DNA of 10,000 nt from the NCBI GenBank assembly GCA_037179515.1, contig JAXCGZ010004229.1, positions 42,501 through 52,500 on the forward strand. Direction: 5' to 3'. Positions 1-9,368 of this stretch are shown in pieces. Numbering within the stretch: the first letter of the stretch is position 1; each line of letters opens with the position of its first letter. This DNA is from Halocaridina rubra. Lineage: Eukaryota; Arthropoda; Malacostraca; Decapoda; Atyidae. Position numbers and translations under genes: made by a program. The notes beneath the pieces are model-generated. The model did no database searches and was not told the origin of the DNA. It saw only the letters and a list, made by a program, of their open reading frames with translations.

Positions 1-144
1 TACGGATCTTTAAATATTTTGTATGAAATGAGTAATTCGTCTAAGTACATTTTGTTATTTTTCTTTAATATTCCTTTTAAAAAAATGTATCCAAGTACAT
101 ATAACTATATCATATTGGTAATACACATTGTTAGGGTGTATGAA

Positions 145-783
145 AGAAGGAAACTGCGGGTAACTATTGGCATACGTAAAGTTATGAGATGTAGGAGTGA
201 CTGGGGAGGTTGCTTGAAGAAGATGACAGTTTTAAGTATCTGGGGTAGCACAAAGCAAGGAATGGACGATTGGATGAGAAGGTAAGTCATAGAGTGAAGG
301 AAGCGAGTAAATGCTTCGGTGATATGAAAAGTATGATAAGAAATAGGCATTTGGGAATGAATGCAGAGAGGAGGATCTATGAATGTGTGATTGCGCCGAC
401 AGCATTGTATGGAGCAGAGACTTGGTATGCGAGAGAGGATGGAAGGAACAAGTTGAATGGAATGGAGATGAGGTGTTTGAGAAGTGTGATTGGTGTATCT
501 AGAATAGATAGAGTAAGAAATGAAGATGTCAGGCAGAGAACGGGTGTTAAAAGGACGCTGTCGGATATGATAGATCAGAGAGTATTTAGTTGGTTTCTAC
601 ATATGGAAAGGATGAGTGATGAAAAACTAGCAAAGAGTGTAGAATGAAGAAGTAGTTGGAGCAAGGCCAAGAGAAAGACCTAGAAAATTATGGATGGATG
701 GCGCGAAAAGGACACTGGATGCACATGGAATGTCAATGGAGCAGAGAAGGGAGCATATAAGAGATAGGAATGAGTGGAACTGA
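145..783 (+). pseudogene. RTE/L1-type non-LTR reverse transcriptase, C-terminal relic
   Basis: This is the 3' end of a dead APE-type retrotransposon polyprotein, covering the end of the RT domain and the region after it. Seen in frame order: a segment from 145 to about 215 with VMRC; a segment from about 216 to 644 with DSFKYLG, DEKVSHRVKEA, TALYGAETWYA, EMRCLRSVIG and SWFLHMERMS; and a segment 646-783 with VVGARPR, RPRKLWMDG and DRNEW, then TGA at 781-783. The KYLGS...LYG.E.W...EM..LR...R.DR.RN...HMERM...RP..LW.DG pattern is typical of RTE/L1-like RTs in invertebrates (family knowledge). Breaks are a frame change near 215, TAG at 246-248 inside the YLGS motif, and a frame change at 645, so it cannot make protein. 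The endonuclease and the catalytic YADD region are missing. Assignment to RTE in particular is less certain than to non-LTR RT. Confidence 0.85.
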
Positions 784-1090
784 TGCGGGCCAAAGGGATT
801 TCTCGCTCCTACTAACACAGTAAACTATAATGGACGGGTGTGAGGGAAGTTATCATGTTATGAAGCGGTGGGGGTAAATCAGCTACGACTGTCGGGCTTC
901 ACTGCAGAATATCCTTGCCTGTCTATCTCGTGGTTGACCCAAGCAGGGTGGTAGGGGGGTAAAGTGGCGACCCTTTATCCCCTAGTAGCTGAAAGGAGTA
1001 ACTGAGGTTTGTGATGAACAGTGGTGAATGTGTCTCTTGGCTCTGCCACCCCCCCCCTTACAAAGGGGAGTGGGTTAATATATAGACAGA
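784..1090 (+). other. Probable 3' UTR of the RTE/L1-type relic
   Basis: No open frame is visible after the relic's TGA stop. The base composition stays GC-moderate, unlike the AT-rich DNA beyond about 1090, and there are G-rich and C-rich runs (a run of Cs near 1050). I infer that this is the retrotransposon's 3' UTR. The end point is approximate, since no clean A-tail or target-site duplication was found. Confidence 0.4.
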
Positions 1091-1540
<450 letters not shown>

Positions 1541-1554
1541 TGCTACCTTGCAGG
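1541..1554 (+). repeat. Target-site duplication, left copy (14 bp)
   Basis: TGCTACCTTGCAGG here is repeated exactly at 6196-6209 in the same orientation. The two copies bracket the palindromic 5' end and the (CAA)n-type 3' tail of the element, as expected for target-primed reverse transcription. The flanking bases differ (C versus A upstream, G versus C downstream), so the duplication is 14 bp. Confidence 0.85.
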
Positions 1555-2195
1555 GGATTTGGAAGATTTCAGGAATTGGCAGTGTGAGATGGATCCCATA
1601 GTGGTCGCTTGTGACCAGGGGATGAACTCTCCATGTGGCGTCCAGCTTTAGGGAATTGGAGACAAAGGTGAGGTCCAGTATTCCACCTTTGTCGTGTGTT
1701 GGCTCATGATCGTTGAGCAGGGAGACATCTTCTTGGTCATTCAGCAGGCTCATGATGTGTCTGCCTGCAGCACAGGGGCGCTCATACCTGAATCTTGGGT
1801 GGTGCGCGTTGAAGTCGCCTCCTATTACCAAGTCACGATGACTGGTTAGCCCGAAGAGGGTAGTCAGGTCTAAGCTACCTTTCCGTGGTCTGTAAATGTT
1901 GTACAGGTCTATGCAGCTGCCTTGAAGTTGGATGTTAACAGCGAGGACGTCGACATCTTCGCCACAGCAGACCGGTCGGGTTATTTCCTTTGCTAATAGG
2001 TTTTTCCTGATGAAGGTGGCGCTGCCTCTGTTCTCCCCTGGAGACCAGTGCTGGTAGAATCCATTGTATCCTGAGATTTTTGGAGGGTGTTGCTCTGTGC
2101 ACAGGGTTTCTTGAACCATGATGACATCAATGTTGTCAGTCTTGGCTATGCCTTCAAGATGTTGTACCTTGTGTCTGAGACCCTGGGCGTTCCAG
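1554..2195 (-). pseudogene. Antisense duplicate of the endonuclease domain (left arm of palindrome)
   Basis: Read on the minus strand, this arm encodes the same residues as the sense endonuclease, from the WN motif (about 2194) through QET, NIYRP, GGDFN and SDH to the IFQIP stretch at the left end. Beyond it the frame runs through unrelated flank into Ile-Tyr repeats encoded by (TA)n. The arm is the exact reverse complement of 2206-2847, with base pairs always summing to 4401, so there is no net indel. It holds nearly the whole APE-like domain but no RT. The first Met on this strand (2119) lies downstream of the catalytic Asn of the WN motif. It is a product of the integration process, not a gene. 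Confidence 0.95.
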
Positions 2196-5100
2196 GGATC
2201 CTACACTGGAACGCCCAGGGTCTCAGACACAAGGTACAACATCTTGAAGGCATAGCCAAGACTGACAACATTGATGTCATCATGGTTCAAGAAACCCTGT
2301 GCACAGAGCAACACCCTCCAAAAATCTCAGGATACAATGGATTCTACCAGCACTGGTCTCCAGGGGAGAACAGAGGCAGCGCCACCTTCATCAGGAAAAA
2401 CCTATTAGCAAAGGAAATAACCCGACCGGTCTGCTGTGGCGAAGATGTCGACGTCCTCGCTGTTAACATCCAACTTCAAGGCAGCTGCATAGACCTGTAC
2501 AACATTTACAGACCACGGAAAGGTAGCTTAGACCTGACTACCCTCTTCGGGCTAACCAGTCATCGTGACTTGGTAATAGGAGGCGACTTCAACGCGCACC
2601 ACCCAAGATTCAGGTATGAGCGCCCCTGTGCTGCAGGCAGACACATCATGAGCCTGCTGAATGACCAAGAAGATGTCTCCCTGCTCAACGATCATGAGCC
2701 AACACACGACAAAGGTGGAATACTGGACCTCACCTTTGTCTCCAATTCCCTAAAGCTGGACGCCACATGGAGAGTTCATCCCCTGGTCACAAGCGACCAC
2801 TATGGGATCCATCTCACACTGCCAATTCCTGAAATCTTCCAAATCCCTGCTCCTCCCCCTCGATGGAATTTCAAGAAGGCCGACTGGGGCCGATTCCAGG
2901 AGCACCTCAGCAATTGGTTTTCAGCCTACGTACCATCTGAAGACATCGACCAAGCAGAGGCCGAGCTAGTCAATGCCCTGCAAGCTGCAGCAAACTCCTC
3001 CATACCCCTCTGCAAACCACAACACACCACTCATCGGGACAGATGGTATTACTGTGACAGAGTTAAAGAACTCAACCACCGGCTCAACGTCATTCGGAAA
3101 ATGCACAGGAAACGTCGCACTGAAGACTCCTACCGCACTCTCCAGGCAGTCAAACAACATGTCCATGAAGAGACTCGCAACATCAAGAGGAATAAATGGC
3201 TAGAGTGGTGTTCCAACCTAGATGCTCACACCTCTGTGGGCCAGATGTGGAGGAGCATCAACTCCTTTGCTAAAGGAAAACCTCCTAAAATCACCCCCCA
3301 CAGGGATCCTAGCAGGGCAGCAGAAGAACTCGCCATCAAATTCGCGAATAGAGCAAGCTCTAACCAGCTCCCCATCACCACCAGAGCAACACTCCAGGAC
3401 CTCACCACTGCAAGATGGGAAGAAATAGAAGAGGCCATCAACACTGAAGATGAAACAGATGCTCCATTCTCCCTGACTGAGCTACTAAGAGTAAGCAAAA
3501 GCTCTAAGAACACAGCCCCAGGTGCCGACAGAATAACATACACAATGATCCAAAAAATGGGGCCCCAAGGGGAGCTTGCTCTACTCTCTCTGATCAATTT
3601 GACATACACACGAAGAATCAGACCAGCCTCATGGAACAGAGCAGACATTCAGCCCATCCCAAAACCACAGGACCCTGACAACCCTCGCCCCATCTCCCTC
3701 CTAAGCTGCCTGAGCAAGACGGCAGAAAAGATGGTACTTAACAGAGTCCGCTGGAAATGCCCACCCTTCCCAGAAAACATGTTTGCCTACCAGCCTGGCT
3801 TAGGCACCTCAGAATGCATAGCCTCCATGCTATCATTTCTCAACAACAGCCGTGGTTACATCGTTTTTCTAGACCTAGAGAAGGCCTTTGAACTAGCCAA
3901 TGTGCCGGCAATACTCTCTGCTCTCGTATCCAAGCAGATCAAAGGTAACCTTCTCTCGTGGATCAAGCAGAGTCTACAAAATCGTAGTGCACGAGTCAAA
4001 GTAGATGGGCACTACTCCACCTACAAAAACCACGAAAATGGGACCCCCCAAGGTGGAATCCTTAGCCCCTTCCTATTTAATTGTCTCATGGAAAAACTCA
4101 TGCACATCGCACTACCGCATGGAGCCAAACTCTTCAACTATGCGGACGACTTTGCCCTTGTCACAATAGGACACAGAAACTCTAACAAGACACAGCGCTG
4201 CCTCACCAAGATTCACCGAGCCTCCATCTCCCTTGGAGTAAGAATCAATGCCCGCAAAACCAAGGCCCTTCCCATCCACCAGTGGAGACCAGACACTAAT
4301 CTGGTCATAGGTAATGAACCTGTGGACTGGGTTACCAAACACCAATACCTGGGTGTAATCATCGACCAAGGACTAACCTTTGGACCAGAAATTCAATACT
4401 TGCGCGACAGGTGCAGCCAGCGACAAGCGATCCTTCGTCGGATGTCGGGCCTCTACGATGGTGCATCATTTAATGTCCTCAGAACCTTCTATGTACAAGC
4501 CATACGCAGCCTCATTGACTATGCTTGTCCCACACTCTGGCTACTAAAAGACCGACAGTGGGACAAAATAGAAGTAATTCAAAACAACGCCACACGTACC
4601 ATGCTAGGAGCCCCCATGTGGACCAAGAGAGAAAACCTCCAGATGGAATCGGGACTCATTCCACTCAAACTCAGAGCTCAGCAAAGACTGACCCTCCTTG
4701 TGGCCAAAACCACCACTGCCCAACATAAATGCCTAGCTGGCACAAATCTCCATCTAGCCCTCAATCGCCAGCCCAACCACCATCCTAGAACCTGGGCAGC
4801 CAAGGTCTGCGCTAGCCTGCAAGCACTGCCAGTCAGGGAGAGCATCCTAGCCAAGATACAAGACACACCGCTTCCTGAATACAGATGCCCACCCCCATGG
4901 AATGACCAACCACTCGATATAAAGATCGAGCTCCCTGACAACCCCAAAAGCTTGGTAAACCCGCTTGTCCTTAAAAACATATATAAGGACAAAATACAGA
5001 GCTGGAGCAGGCCAAACTCTCAAGTCTACTACACTGACGGTTCAGTAAACCAAGATACTGGAGCCTCAGCCGCCGCCTTCATCACTGGAAACCACGTCCT

Positions 5101-5884
5101 ATCCTGGAGACTGTCAAACTCCTGCTCATCGCTCCAGACTGAGCTTGTGGCCATAGCCAACGCCCTTGACTGCTTCATCCAGCAAGAAGCTGACCATGCC
5201 CTTATTCTCTCTGATTCTAAAGGCGCCTTACAGGCCATCAAGAAGCCACTCCTCAGAGACAATATTCGCATCATCACGACCATCCTCAGCCACTACCACA
5301 GGATAACCAGCCTTGGAAAAGCCATCACTCTTGCCTGGATTCCCAGCCACGTCGGCATCAAGGGAAATGAGGAAGCCGATCAAGCCGCCAAACAAGCCAC
5401 TCTCAGAGCAGAAATCCAGATATCTCTGTCTCCTGGGATGCAACAGATTAAAAATAAAGCCACCAAGTCACTCCTTAACACCTTAATAACTAAACACAAC
5501 CTGTGCACAGACATTGGCTCCCCCTCCACCTGGTGGTACAAAGCCACCACTGATCTTCGGTGTATCACCCTGCCGAAGAGCCTTCGACGAAGCACTGAGG
5601 TCAATGTGTACCGTCTGAGACTCGGGTACAAGTGCACCTGGCAAATAGTAGAGAATATCATCAAGGAATGCACCTTTTGCCAGGTAGCCTCACCACATCC
5701 ACTGCTACACTACATCCTGGAATGTGATTCTTTTTCAGAGATTCGACGGAAAACTGGTGCCCCCGCAACATCTAGCGAAGACCCAAATGCCCTTCAGGTT
5801 GCTAGCTCCATCATCAGACTAGCAACAAATAACCACATGAACAGTCTATCAAATATTATCAGACAATACCCTCCACCAAGATAG
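2159..5884 (+). CDS. Non-LTR retrotransposon polyprotein: APE endonuclease, RT, RNase H, CCHC
   Basis: The 1241-residue frame from ATG 2159 makes a nicking endonuclease, a reverse transcriptase and an RNase H for target-primed reverse transcription at chromosomal DNA. Endonuclease, residues 14-230: N18 (WN), E45 (QET), Y117 (NIYRP), D143/N145 (GGDFN), D190 (ILDLT), S212-D213-H214. RT, about 440-740: [24 protein letters not shown] (D572), GTPQGG (628-633), YADD (D663, D664), YLGV. RNase H, about 955-1080: D960 (YTDGS), E995, D1019 (SDS), H1064 (WIPSHVG), D1074 (NEEAD). A zinc-knuckle-like C1171-x2-C1174-x9-H1184-x4-C1189 follows. All expected catalytic residues are present, with no stop or frameshift. 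The native N-terminus is lost: about the first 12 residues, including the start Met, are read from the antisense arm. The frame stays open further upstream, to a GTG at 2087, but 2159 is the first ATG. Confidence 0.92.
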   Translation: MLYLVSETLGVPGILHWNAQGLRHKVQHLEGIAKTDNIDVIMVQETLCTEQHPPKISGYNGFYQHWSPGENRGSATFIRKNLLAKEITRPVCCGEDVDVLAVNIQLQGSCIDLYNIYRPRKGSLDLTTLFGLTSHRDLVIGGDFNAHHPRFRYERPCAAGRHIMSLLNDQEDVSLLNDHEPTHDKGGILDLTFVSNSLKLDATWRVHPLVTSDHYGIHLTLPIPEIFQIPAPPPRWNFKKADWGRFQEHLSNWFSAYVPSEDIDQAEAELVNALQAAANSSIPLCKPQHTTHRDRWYYCDRVKELNHRLNVIRKMHRKRRTEDSYRTLQAVKQHVHEETRNIKRNKWLEWCSNLDAHTSVGQMWRSINSFAKGKPPKITPHRDPSRAAEELAIKFANRASSNQLPITTRATLQDLTTARWEEIEEAINTEDETDAPFSLTELLRVSKSSKNTAPGADRITYTMIQKMGPQGELALLSLINLTYTRRIRPASWNRADIQPIPKPQDPDNPRPISLLSCLSKTAEKMVLNRVRWKCPPFPENMFAYQPGLGTSECIASMLSFLNNSRGYIVFLDLEKAFELANVPAILSALVSKQIKGNLLSWIKQSLQNRSARVKVDGHYSTYKNHENGTPQGGILSPFLFNCLMEKLMHIALPHGAKLFNYADDFALVTIGHRNSNKTQRCLTKIHRASISLGVRINARKTKALPIHQWRPDTNLVIGNEPVDWVTKHQYLGVIIDQGLTFGPEIQYLRDRCSQRQAILRRMSGLYDGASFNVLRTFYVQAIRSLIDYACPTLWLLKDRQWDKIEVIQNNATRTMLGAPMWTKRENLQMESGLIPLKLRAQQRLTLLVAKTTTAQHKCLAGTNLHLALNRQPNHHPRTWAAKVCASLQALPVRESILAKIQDTPLPEYRCPPPWNDQPLDIKIELPDNPKSLVNPLVLKNIYKDKIQSWSRPNSQVYYTDGSVNQDTGASAAAFITGNHVLSWRLSNSCSSLQTELVAIANALDCFIQQEADHALILSDSKGALQAIKKPLLRDNIRIITTILSHYHRITSLGKAITLAWIPSHVGIKGNEEADQAAKQATLRAEIQISLSPGMQQIKNKATKSLLNTLITKHNLCTDIGSPSTWWYKATTDLRCITLPKSLRRSTEVNVYRLRLGYKCTWQIVENIIKECTFCQVASPHPLLHYILECDSFSEIRRKTGAPATSSEDPNALQVASSIIRLATNNHMNSLSNIIRQYPPPR
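2196..2205. repeat. Spacer (loop) of the 642-bp inverted repeat
   Basis: The 10 bp GGATCCTACA separate the two perfect arms (1554-2195 and 2206-2847). In the sense frame they encode the Ile-Leu-His that precede Trp-Asn, matching the usual start of an APE domain in this family, so they probably belong to the original element and mark where sense cDNA synthesis ended. Confidence 0.85.
2206..2847 (+). repeat. Right (sense) arm of the 642-bp perfect inverted repeat
   Basis: This is the sense copy of the endonuclease region, identical to the reverse complement of 1554-2195 in every 60-base block compared. The arms stop matching after AAATCCC at 2841-2847. Beyond that point the sense strand continues into the linker before the RT, while the left side enters the target-site duplication. 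Confidence 0.95.
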
Positions 5885-6195
5885 CCATGCAATAACTCTT
5901 TCTCTCTCCCCCAAAACAGGAATTCATTTATGTTGTTTGATGTAAACTAATAATTCACAACTGAATATTTATGCTCTCCGTTATCTTTGCAGTTTGGCAC
6001 AATCTCACCTGCGGGCCAATTAGGAAAGTCCGATCATCACCAATAAGAATTCACCCCACCTCCTCACCAACAGGAAAGCCCATTCGCCAGCAAGAGCGAA
6101 TACCACGTACACTCCGAAGAAAATCTCACCCCACCTGCGGGCCACAAGTGGAAGGTCCGCTCACCCTCAAGGGTGAACATCCAACAACAACAACA
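5885..6195 (+). other. 3' UTR and (CAA)n-type tail of the I-group element
   Basis: This 311-bp non-coding segment lies between the TAG stop and the right target-site duplication. It holds two copies of CACCTGCGGGCCA (6006-6018 and 6132-6144) in longer imperfect repeats, a 6-bp stem at 6082-6087/6096-6101, and a 6-bp stem with 4-nt loop (TCACCC/GGGTGA, 6161-6176) about 20 nt before the end. The terminal bases are CAA repeats ending in CA at 6195. Structured 3' ends are commonly what the RT recognises in this superfamily; that role is inferred here. No AATAAA signal is seen. Confidence 0.75.
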
Positions 6196-6209
6196 TGCTA
6201 CCTTGCAGG
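6196..6209 (+). repeat. Target-site duplication, right copy (14 bp)
   Basis: TGCTACCTTGCAGG directly follows the CAA-repeat tail and matches 1541-1554 exactly. It fixes the 3' end of the element at 6195 and marks the return to host DNA. Confidence 0.85.
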
Positions 6210-6325
6210 CGAACATGGGTGTGTAAGGCTTGGCGAGGAAAACGAGGGAAAATCCGGAGGAAGAGACCAGGAAGCAATTGATGGGGAAAAATGCTCCAAA
6301 ACACCCTTTGACATTTTTTTACAAC
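6210..6325. other. Right target flank of the I-group insertion
   Basis: Moderate-GC, purine-rich sequence continuing from the target-site duplication. No coding signal is supported. Its composition differs from the AT-rich DNA to the right, so the target may itself be an older repeat, but I cannot name it. Confidence 0.4.
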
Positions 6326-6394
6326 ATGTGTGTGTGTGGGTGAGTGGTTGTGTGTGTGTGCGTATATATATGCGAGTATGTATATGTATGTACG
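6326..6394. repeat. Imperfect GT/TA-rich tract
   Basis: An interrupted run of TG units (TGTGTGTGTG twice) grading into TATATATG and TATGTATG repeats. It is a degenerate dinucleotide microsatellite with no gene in it. Confidence 0.8.
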
Positions 6395-6494
6395 ATGGGG
6401 TTGGGAATCCCTTCCTTTTTATTTTCCTCCCACAAATAGTTAATTTTTTTTATTGGAGTCAGCCAGCCCCCTCAAATGGTGCAATATATATATT

Positions 6495-6497
<3 letters not shown>

Positions 6498-6592
<95 letters not shown>

Positions 6593-6595
6593 ATA
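6498..6595. repeat. (TA)n microsatellite, about 49 units
   Basis: Alternating A and T with one extra T at 6581-6582. A shorter AT run with an interruption (6484-6496) leads into it. Open frames across it encode only Ile-Tyr repeats and are not genes. Confidence 0.97.
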
Positions 6596-6637
6596 CAAAC
6601 ATCGCAATTCACATAAATTTATCCATCTATATGTATA

Positions 6638-6770
6638 TGTATTATTCTTTAGGCTAAGATTTTTTTGATGGACAAAATATTGTTTCTATTACTTATGCTA
6701 TTTTGTGCAAAAAGAAAAAAATTAATATATTTTTGTAATACTTTTGTAATATTTTGTCAATAAACTATAT
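6638..6770 (+). repeat. Direct repeat, copy 1 (about 133 bp, AT-rich, with AATAAA)
   Basis: This block runs from TGTATTATTC to AATAAACTATAT and recurs about 330 bp downstream with only a few changes: A/G at 6644, 7 versus 6 Ts in the T-run, and small differences in the A-rich stretch. It ends in a polyadenylation-like AATAAA at 6759-6764. It could be a 3'-end fragment of a transposable element or of a transcript; I do not recognise the family. Confidence 0.9.
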
Positions 6771-6968
6771 GTCAGTATATTTATGAAGTACTAAAGTTGT
6801 ACAGATAAGGAAGAGATTCAACCTTGTAATGAGGAAAGCATTGATTTTTTGTATGTATAGGTTAATTTGTAATATTAGGATGTATTCTATTCTTCTAACT
6901 GTATTTCAGAATTAGGCATTAAGATAACTATGATTATTTAATTTTGTTGGTAAGTTTGTGAGAATATT

Positions 6969-7099
6969 TGTATTGTTCTTTAGGCTAAGATTTTTTGATG
7001 GACAAAATATTGTTTCTATTACTTATGCTATTTTGTGCAAAAAGAAAAATTTAATATATTTTTGTAATACTTTTGTAATATTTTGTCAATAAACTATAT
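6969..7099 (+). repeat. Direct repeat, copy 2 (about 131 bp), ending in a (TA)n expansion
   Basis: This is the second copy of the 6638-6770 block, offset by 331 bp at its start and 329 bp at its end. The same AATAAA is at 7088-7093. Where copy 1 continues CTATATGTCAG, this copy runs into (TA)10 at 7095-7114. The bases between the two copies are unique AT-rich DNA, which suggests a tandem duplication of a ~330-bp segment that was cut short at the second unit. Confidence 0.9.
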
Positions 7100-7114
7100 A
7101 TATATATATATATA

Positions 7115-8186
7115 CAGAAGGGATTATTTGTTAAGCATTAAATGAGAAACGGAGACTTCTATCATGAATGTAAAGATGAGAATCCCATTGTAAACATCTG
7201 TTCATTTTTCTCGTTATCGTGGTCGGCCATCTAAGGAGCCTTAATCATAATGACCTCTAACCGCCGAAAGAAAGCCTCGGCATCTAAATACAAAGAGAAC
7301 CTATCAAGATATTATGAAAGGCTCTTGTCAAAATACCATTGGAGGCTATTTATAATATCCTAGTTTATACGGAGAGAAATATAAAATATATATTTTTTTT
7401 CTGGGGAGATTTCTTCTCCTTCGATTACCTCATCTTTTGGGCTCCTCCTATCCATGTCCCTTACCTTCTAACCTTCTCGCTATCCGTCTCACCTCTACTG
7501 AGATGATCCTCTCTAAAGGGTTAAAAGGTTACAATGACCGCACATTTTTGAGCTTTTCTGGCTTCACCTTTCACAAACATGGAAATCCTTTTCCCATCTT
7601 GCCATGATTCTCCAGGAATAAGAAAGATTATAGTTGGAGTAAGTTTTGAGCTTTTACCACCCCCCTAAATCATCAATACATAAATCCTTTCCCAATAGTT
7701 TCATGATCCTCTTGGAGTTCAGATTCCGACTGACGTAATTTTCAAACTTTATTTCACCACAACCCTCGCATAAATCTTGATTTCCCTTCTCCCTCTAGAC
7801 TCTCTAGAGATTGTTCATCAGGGCTTAAAATGTTGTAATCGGTACTGTCTCATTTTCCCTACCAATCTCTATCATCCCAGTTTGGATTGCATTAGATATG
7901 GAGATATGAAAGATATGATCATAGGAATAAATTGCGAAGGCAGTGCATGTCGGTTGCGAGATAACTATACAAATCTAATATTAGAATGACTGTAGATTAC
8001 TGATGCTAGGATTTATCAATTGATGAAATTGGGAAAAGCTTATAATAATGGTAAAAGTCTTGAAGTACCAGATGAAGTATTCTAAATGCATTTCATATCA
8101 GATTGAAATACTTAATAAAAAAAAAGTATGCAAACATTGACTAATGAAGGTCTGGAGGCGAGTTTGTGCATATTGGGAATTTCTTT

Positions 8187-8188
<2 letters not shown>
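7115..8188. other. No recognised feature (non-coding, AT-rich)
   Basis: About 1.07 kb with stops in all frames at ordinary density. The longest frame (7777-7989, 70 codons) has no recognisable motif, no low-complexity signature and no partner exon signal, so I do not call a gene. A pyrimidine-rich patch at about 7395-7500 and a run of nine As at about 8116-8125 are the only compositional oddities. It may be an old repeat that I cannot identify. Confidence 0.5.

Positions 8189-8254
<66 letters not shown>
8189..8254. repeat. (AT)n microsatellite, 33 units
   Basis: Pure alternating AT, directly joined to the (ATTT)n tract at 8253-8281. On the minus strand it forms the far end of the SINE-like relic tail. 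Confidence 0.97.
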
Positions 8255-8258
<4 letters not shown>

Positions 8259-8281
8259 TTATTTATTTATTTATTTATTTA
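8253..8281. repeat. (ATTT)n tetranucleotide repeat, about 7 units
   Basis: Seven tandem ATTT units (AAAT on the minus strand) between the (AT)n tract and the SINE-like body. An AAAT-type tail after a tRNA-derived body, read on the minus strand, is what a SINE 3' end looks like. Confidence 0.95.
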
Positions 8282-8500
8282 TGATTAAATAAACACCATA
8301 TTAGATGAGGAAGCATGAAACATATTTTGCCTCTGGCCTGATTTCGAGCCTAGGAAACATAATCAGTGTGCTAAGGCAGTATTAAACATACAACCGAAAA
8401 AGAATCATATCTTGCTAATGGCCTGGTATCGCACCTAGGCACTACCGAACCAACGAAGATATAAAAGCAGAGAGAAACCTCTCAGCTAACTGCTAAGCTA
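8282..8500 (-). mobile_element. tRNA-derived SINE-like relic A (minus strand)
   Basis: On the minus strand this holds two degenerate tRNA B-box-like blocks (complement of 8340-8354 and of 8424-8438; consensus GGTTCGANTCC). The conserved piece around the first, GCCAGAGGCAAAATAT, is followed by a body and then (AAAT)n(AT)n. The same block order occurs in relic B. An A-box-like TAGCTTAGCAG lies at the complement of about 8490-8500. The match to tRNA promoter boxes is imperfect, so this is an old, probably inactive copy; I infer the SINE class from layout. Confidence 0.5.
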
Positions 8501-8660
8501 AAGAATGAACCCATTCTACAGACTATCTATGTTCATTTTACTCTTCCCACGAGTGATATGCACTCGTGGATTGCGTTTGCATGTAATTTAGATCCCTGTT
8601 ATAGAGGCACCTACATAGATTAAATAAATATATTATATGTGAAAGCAAGTTAGTTCATTA
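8500..8660 (-). repeat. SINE-like body fragment sharing sequence with 9107-9260
   Basis: Two landmarks are shared with the later repeat in the same order and orientation: CAGCTAACTG(C/T)TAAGCTA (8484 onward versus 9107 onward) and CTACATAGATTAAATAAA / CTATACTGATAAAATAAA (about 8610 versus 9220), followed by TGTGAAAGCAAG / AAGTGAAACCATG. In between the copies have diverged strongly. It contains a 9-bp hairpin at 8547-8569. Confidence 0.5.
8547..8569. other. Short perfect inverted repeat (9-bp stem, 5-nt loop)
   Basis: CCACGAGTG (8547-8555) and CACTCGTGG (8561-8569) pair perfectly around ATATG. It sits inside a repeat relic and is not followed by a T-run, so I do not call it a terminator or RNA gene. 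Confidence 0.8.
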
Positions 8661-8762
8661 GTTATAGATATCTACCCTGGAGGATGGACGGGTGAGTTGA
8701 TCTGGAGTTGGAGTGAATTTGCAAAAATGAGGGAAAACTAAACGGGGTTAGTAGTCTCCTAA

Positions 8763-9325
<563 letters not shown>

Positions 9326-9368
9326 ATTATAAACACAGATAACGTTGAATTGTAGGTTGAAAGTTTAA

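Larger units (their letters stand above)
1555..6195 (+). mobile_element. I-group non-LTR retrotransposon with a palindromic, 5'-truncated end
   Basis: A 4.64-kb insertion bounded by a perfect 14-bp target-site duplication. Order: antisense copy of the endonuclease region (1554-2195), 10-bp spacer, sense polyprotein (endonuclease, RT, RNase H, CCHC) to a stop at 5882-5884, 311-bp 3' UTR, and a short (CAA)n-type tail instead of poly(A). An RNase H domain and a non-poly(A) simple-repeat tail are features of the I superfamily (I, Loa, R1, Ingi and relatives); the exact clade cannot be set by eye. The 5' UTR and any gag-like first ORF are absent, because the sense part starts at the first residues of the endonuclease. 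The perfect duplication, perfect palindrome and intact frame indicate a recent insertion. The copy probably cannot move by itself without its 5' promoter. Confidence 0.88.

Noticed and set aside
2087..2158. Start of the polyprotein at 2087
   Set aside because: The codon at 2087 is GTG. The first in-frame ATG is at 2159, and all of this stretch belongs to the antisense arm, so it is not the native N-terminus in either case.
1554..2847. The palindrome as a sequencing or assembly fold-back artefact
   Set aside because: Not fully excluded, but the left arm stops exactly at a 14-bp sequence repeated at the element's 3' end, and different host-like sequence follows. A missed-adapter or amplification chimera would not create that.
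1554..2847. Terminal inverted repeats of a DNA transposon
   Set aside because: The arms are adjacent with a 10-bp spacer, not at the two ends of a unit, and they encode the retrotransposon endonuclease. The 3' end has a CAA tail and no inverted partner.
5978..5993. TTATCTTTGCAG as a splice acceptor after the polyprotein
   Set aside because: There is no donor or downstream coding sequence to join; it is inside the element's 3' UTR.
7777..7989. A 70-codon plus-strand open frame as a gene or exon
   Set aside because: It has no recognisable domain or bias and no convincing splice context. Its length is within chance expectation for this base composition.
8460..8467. TATAAAAG as a promoter TATA box
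   Set aside because: It lies within a repeat relic, with no open frame or initiator downstream. TATA-like strings are expected often in such AT-rich DNA.
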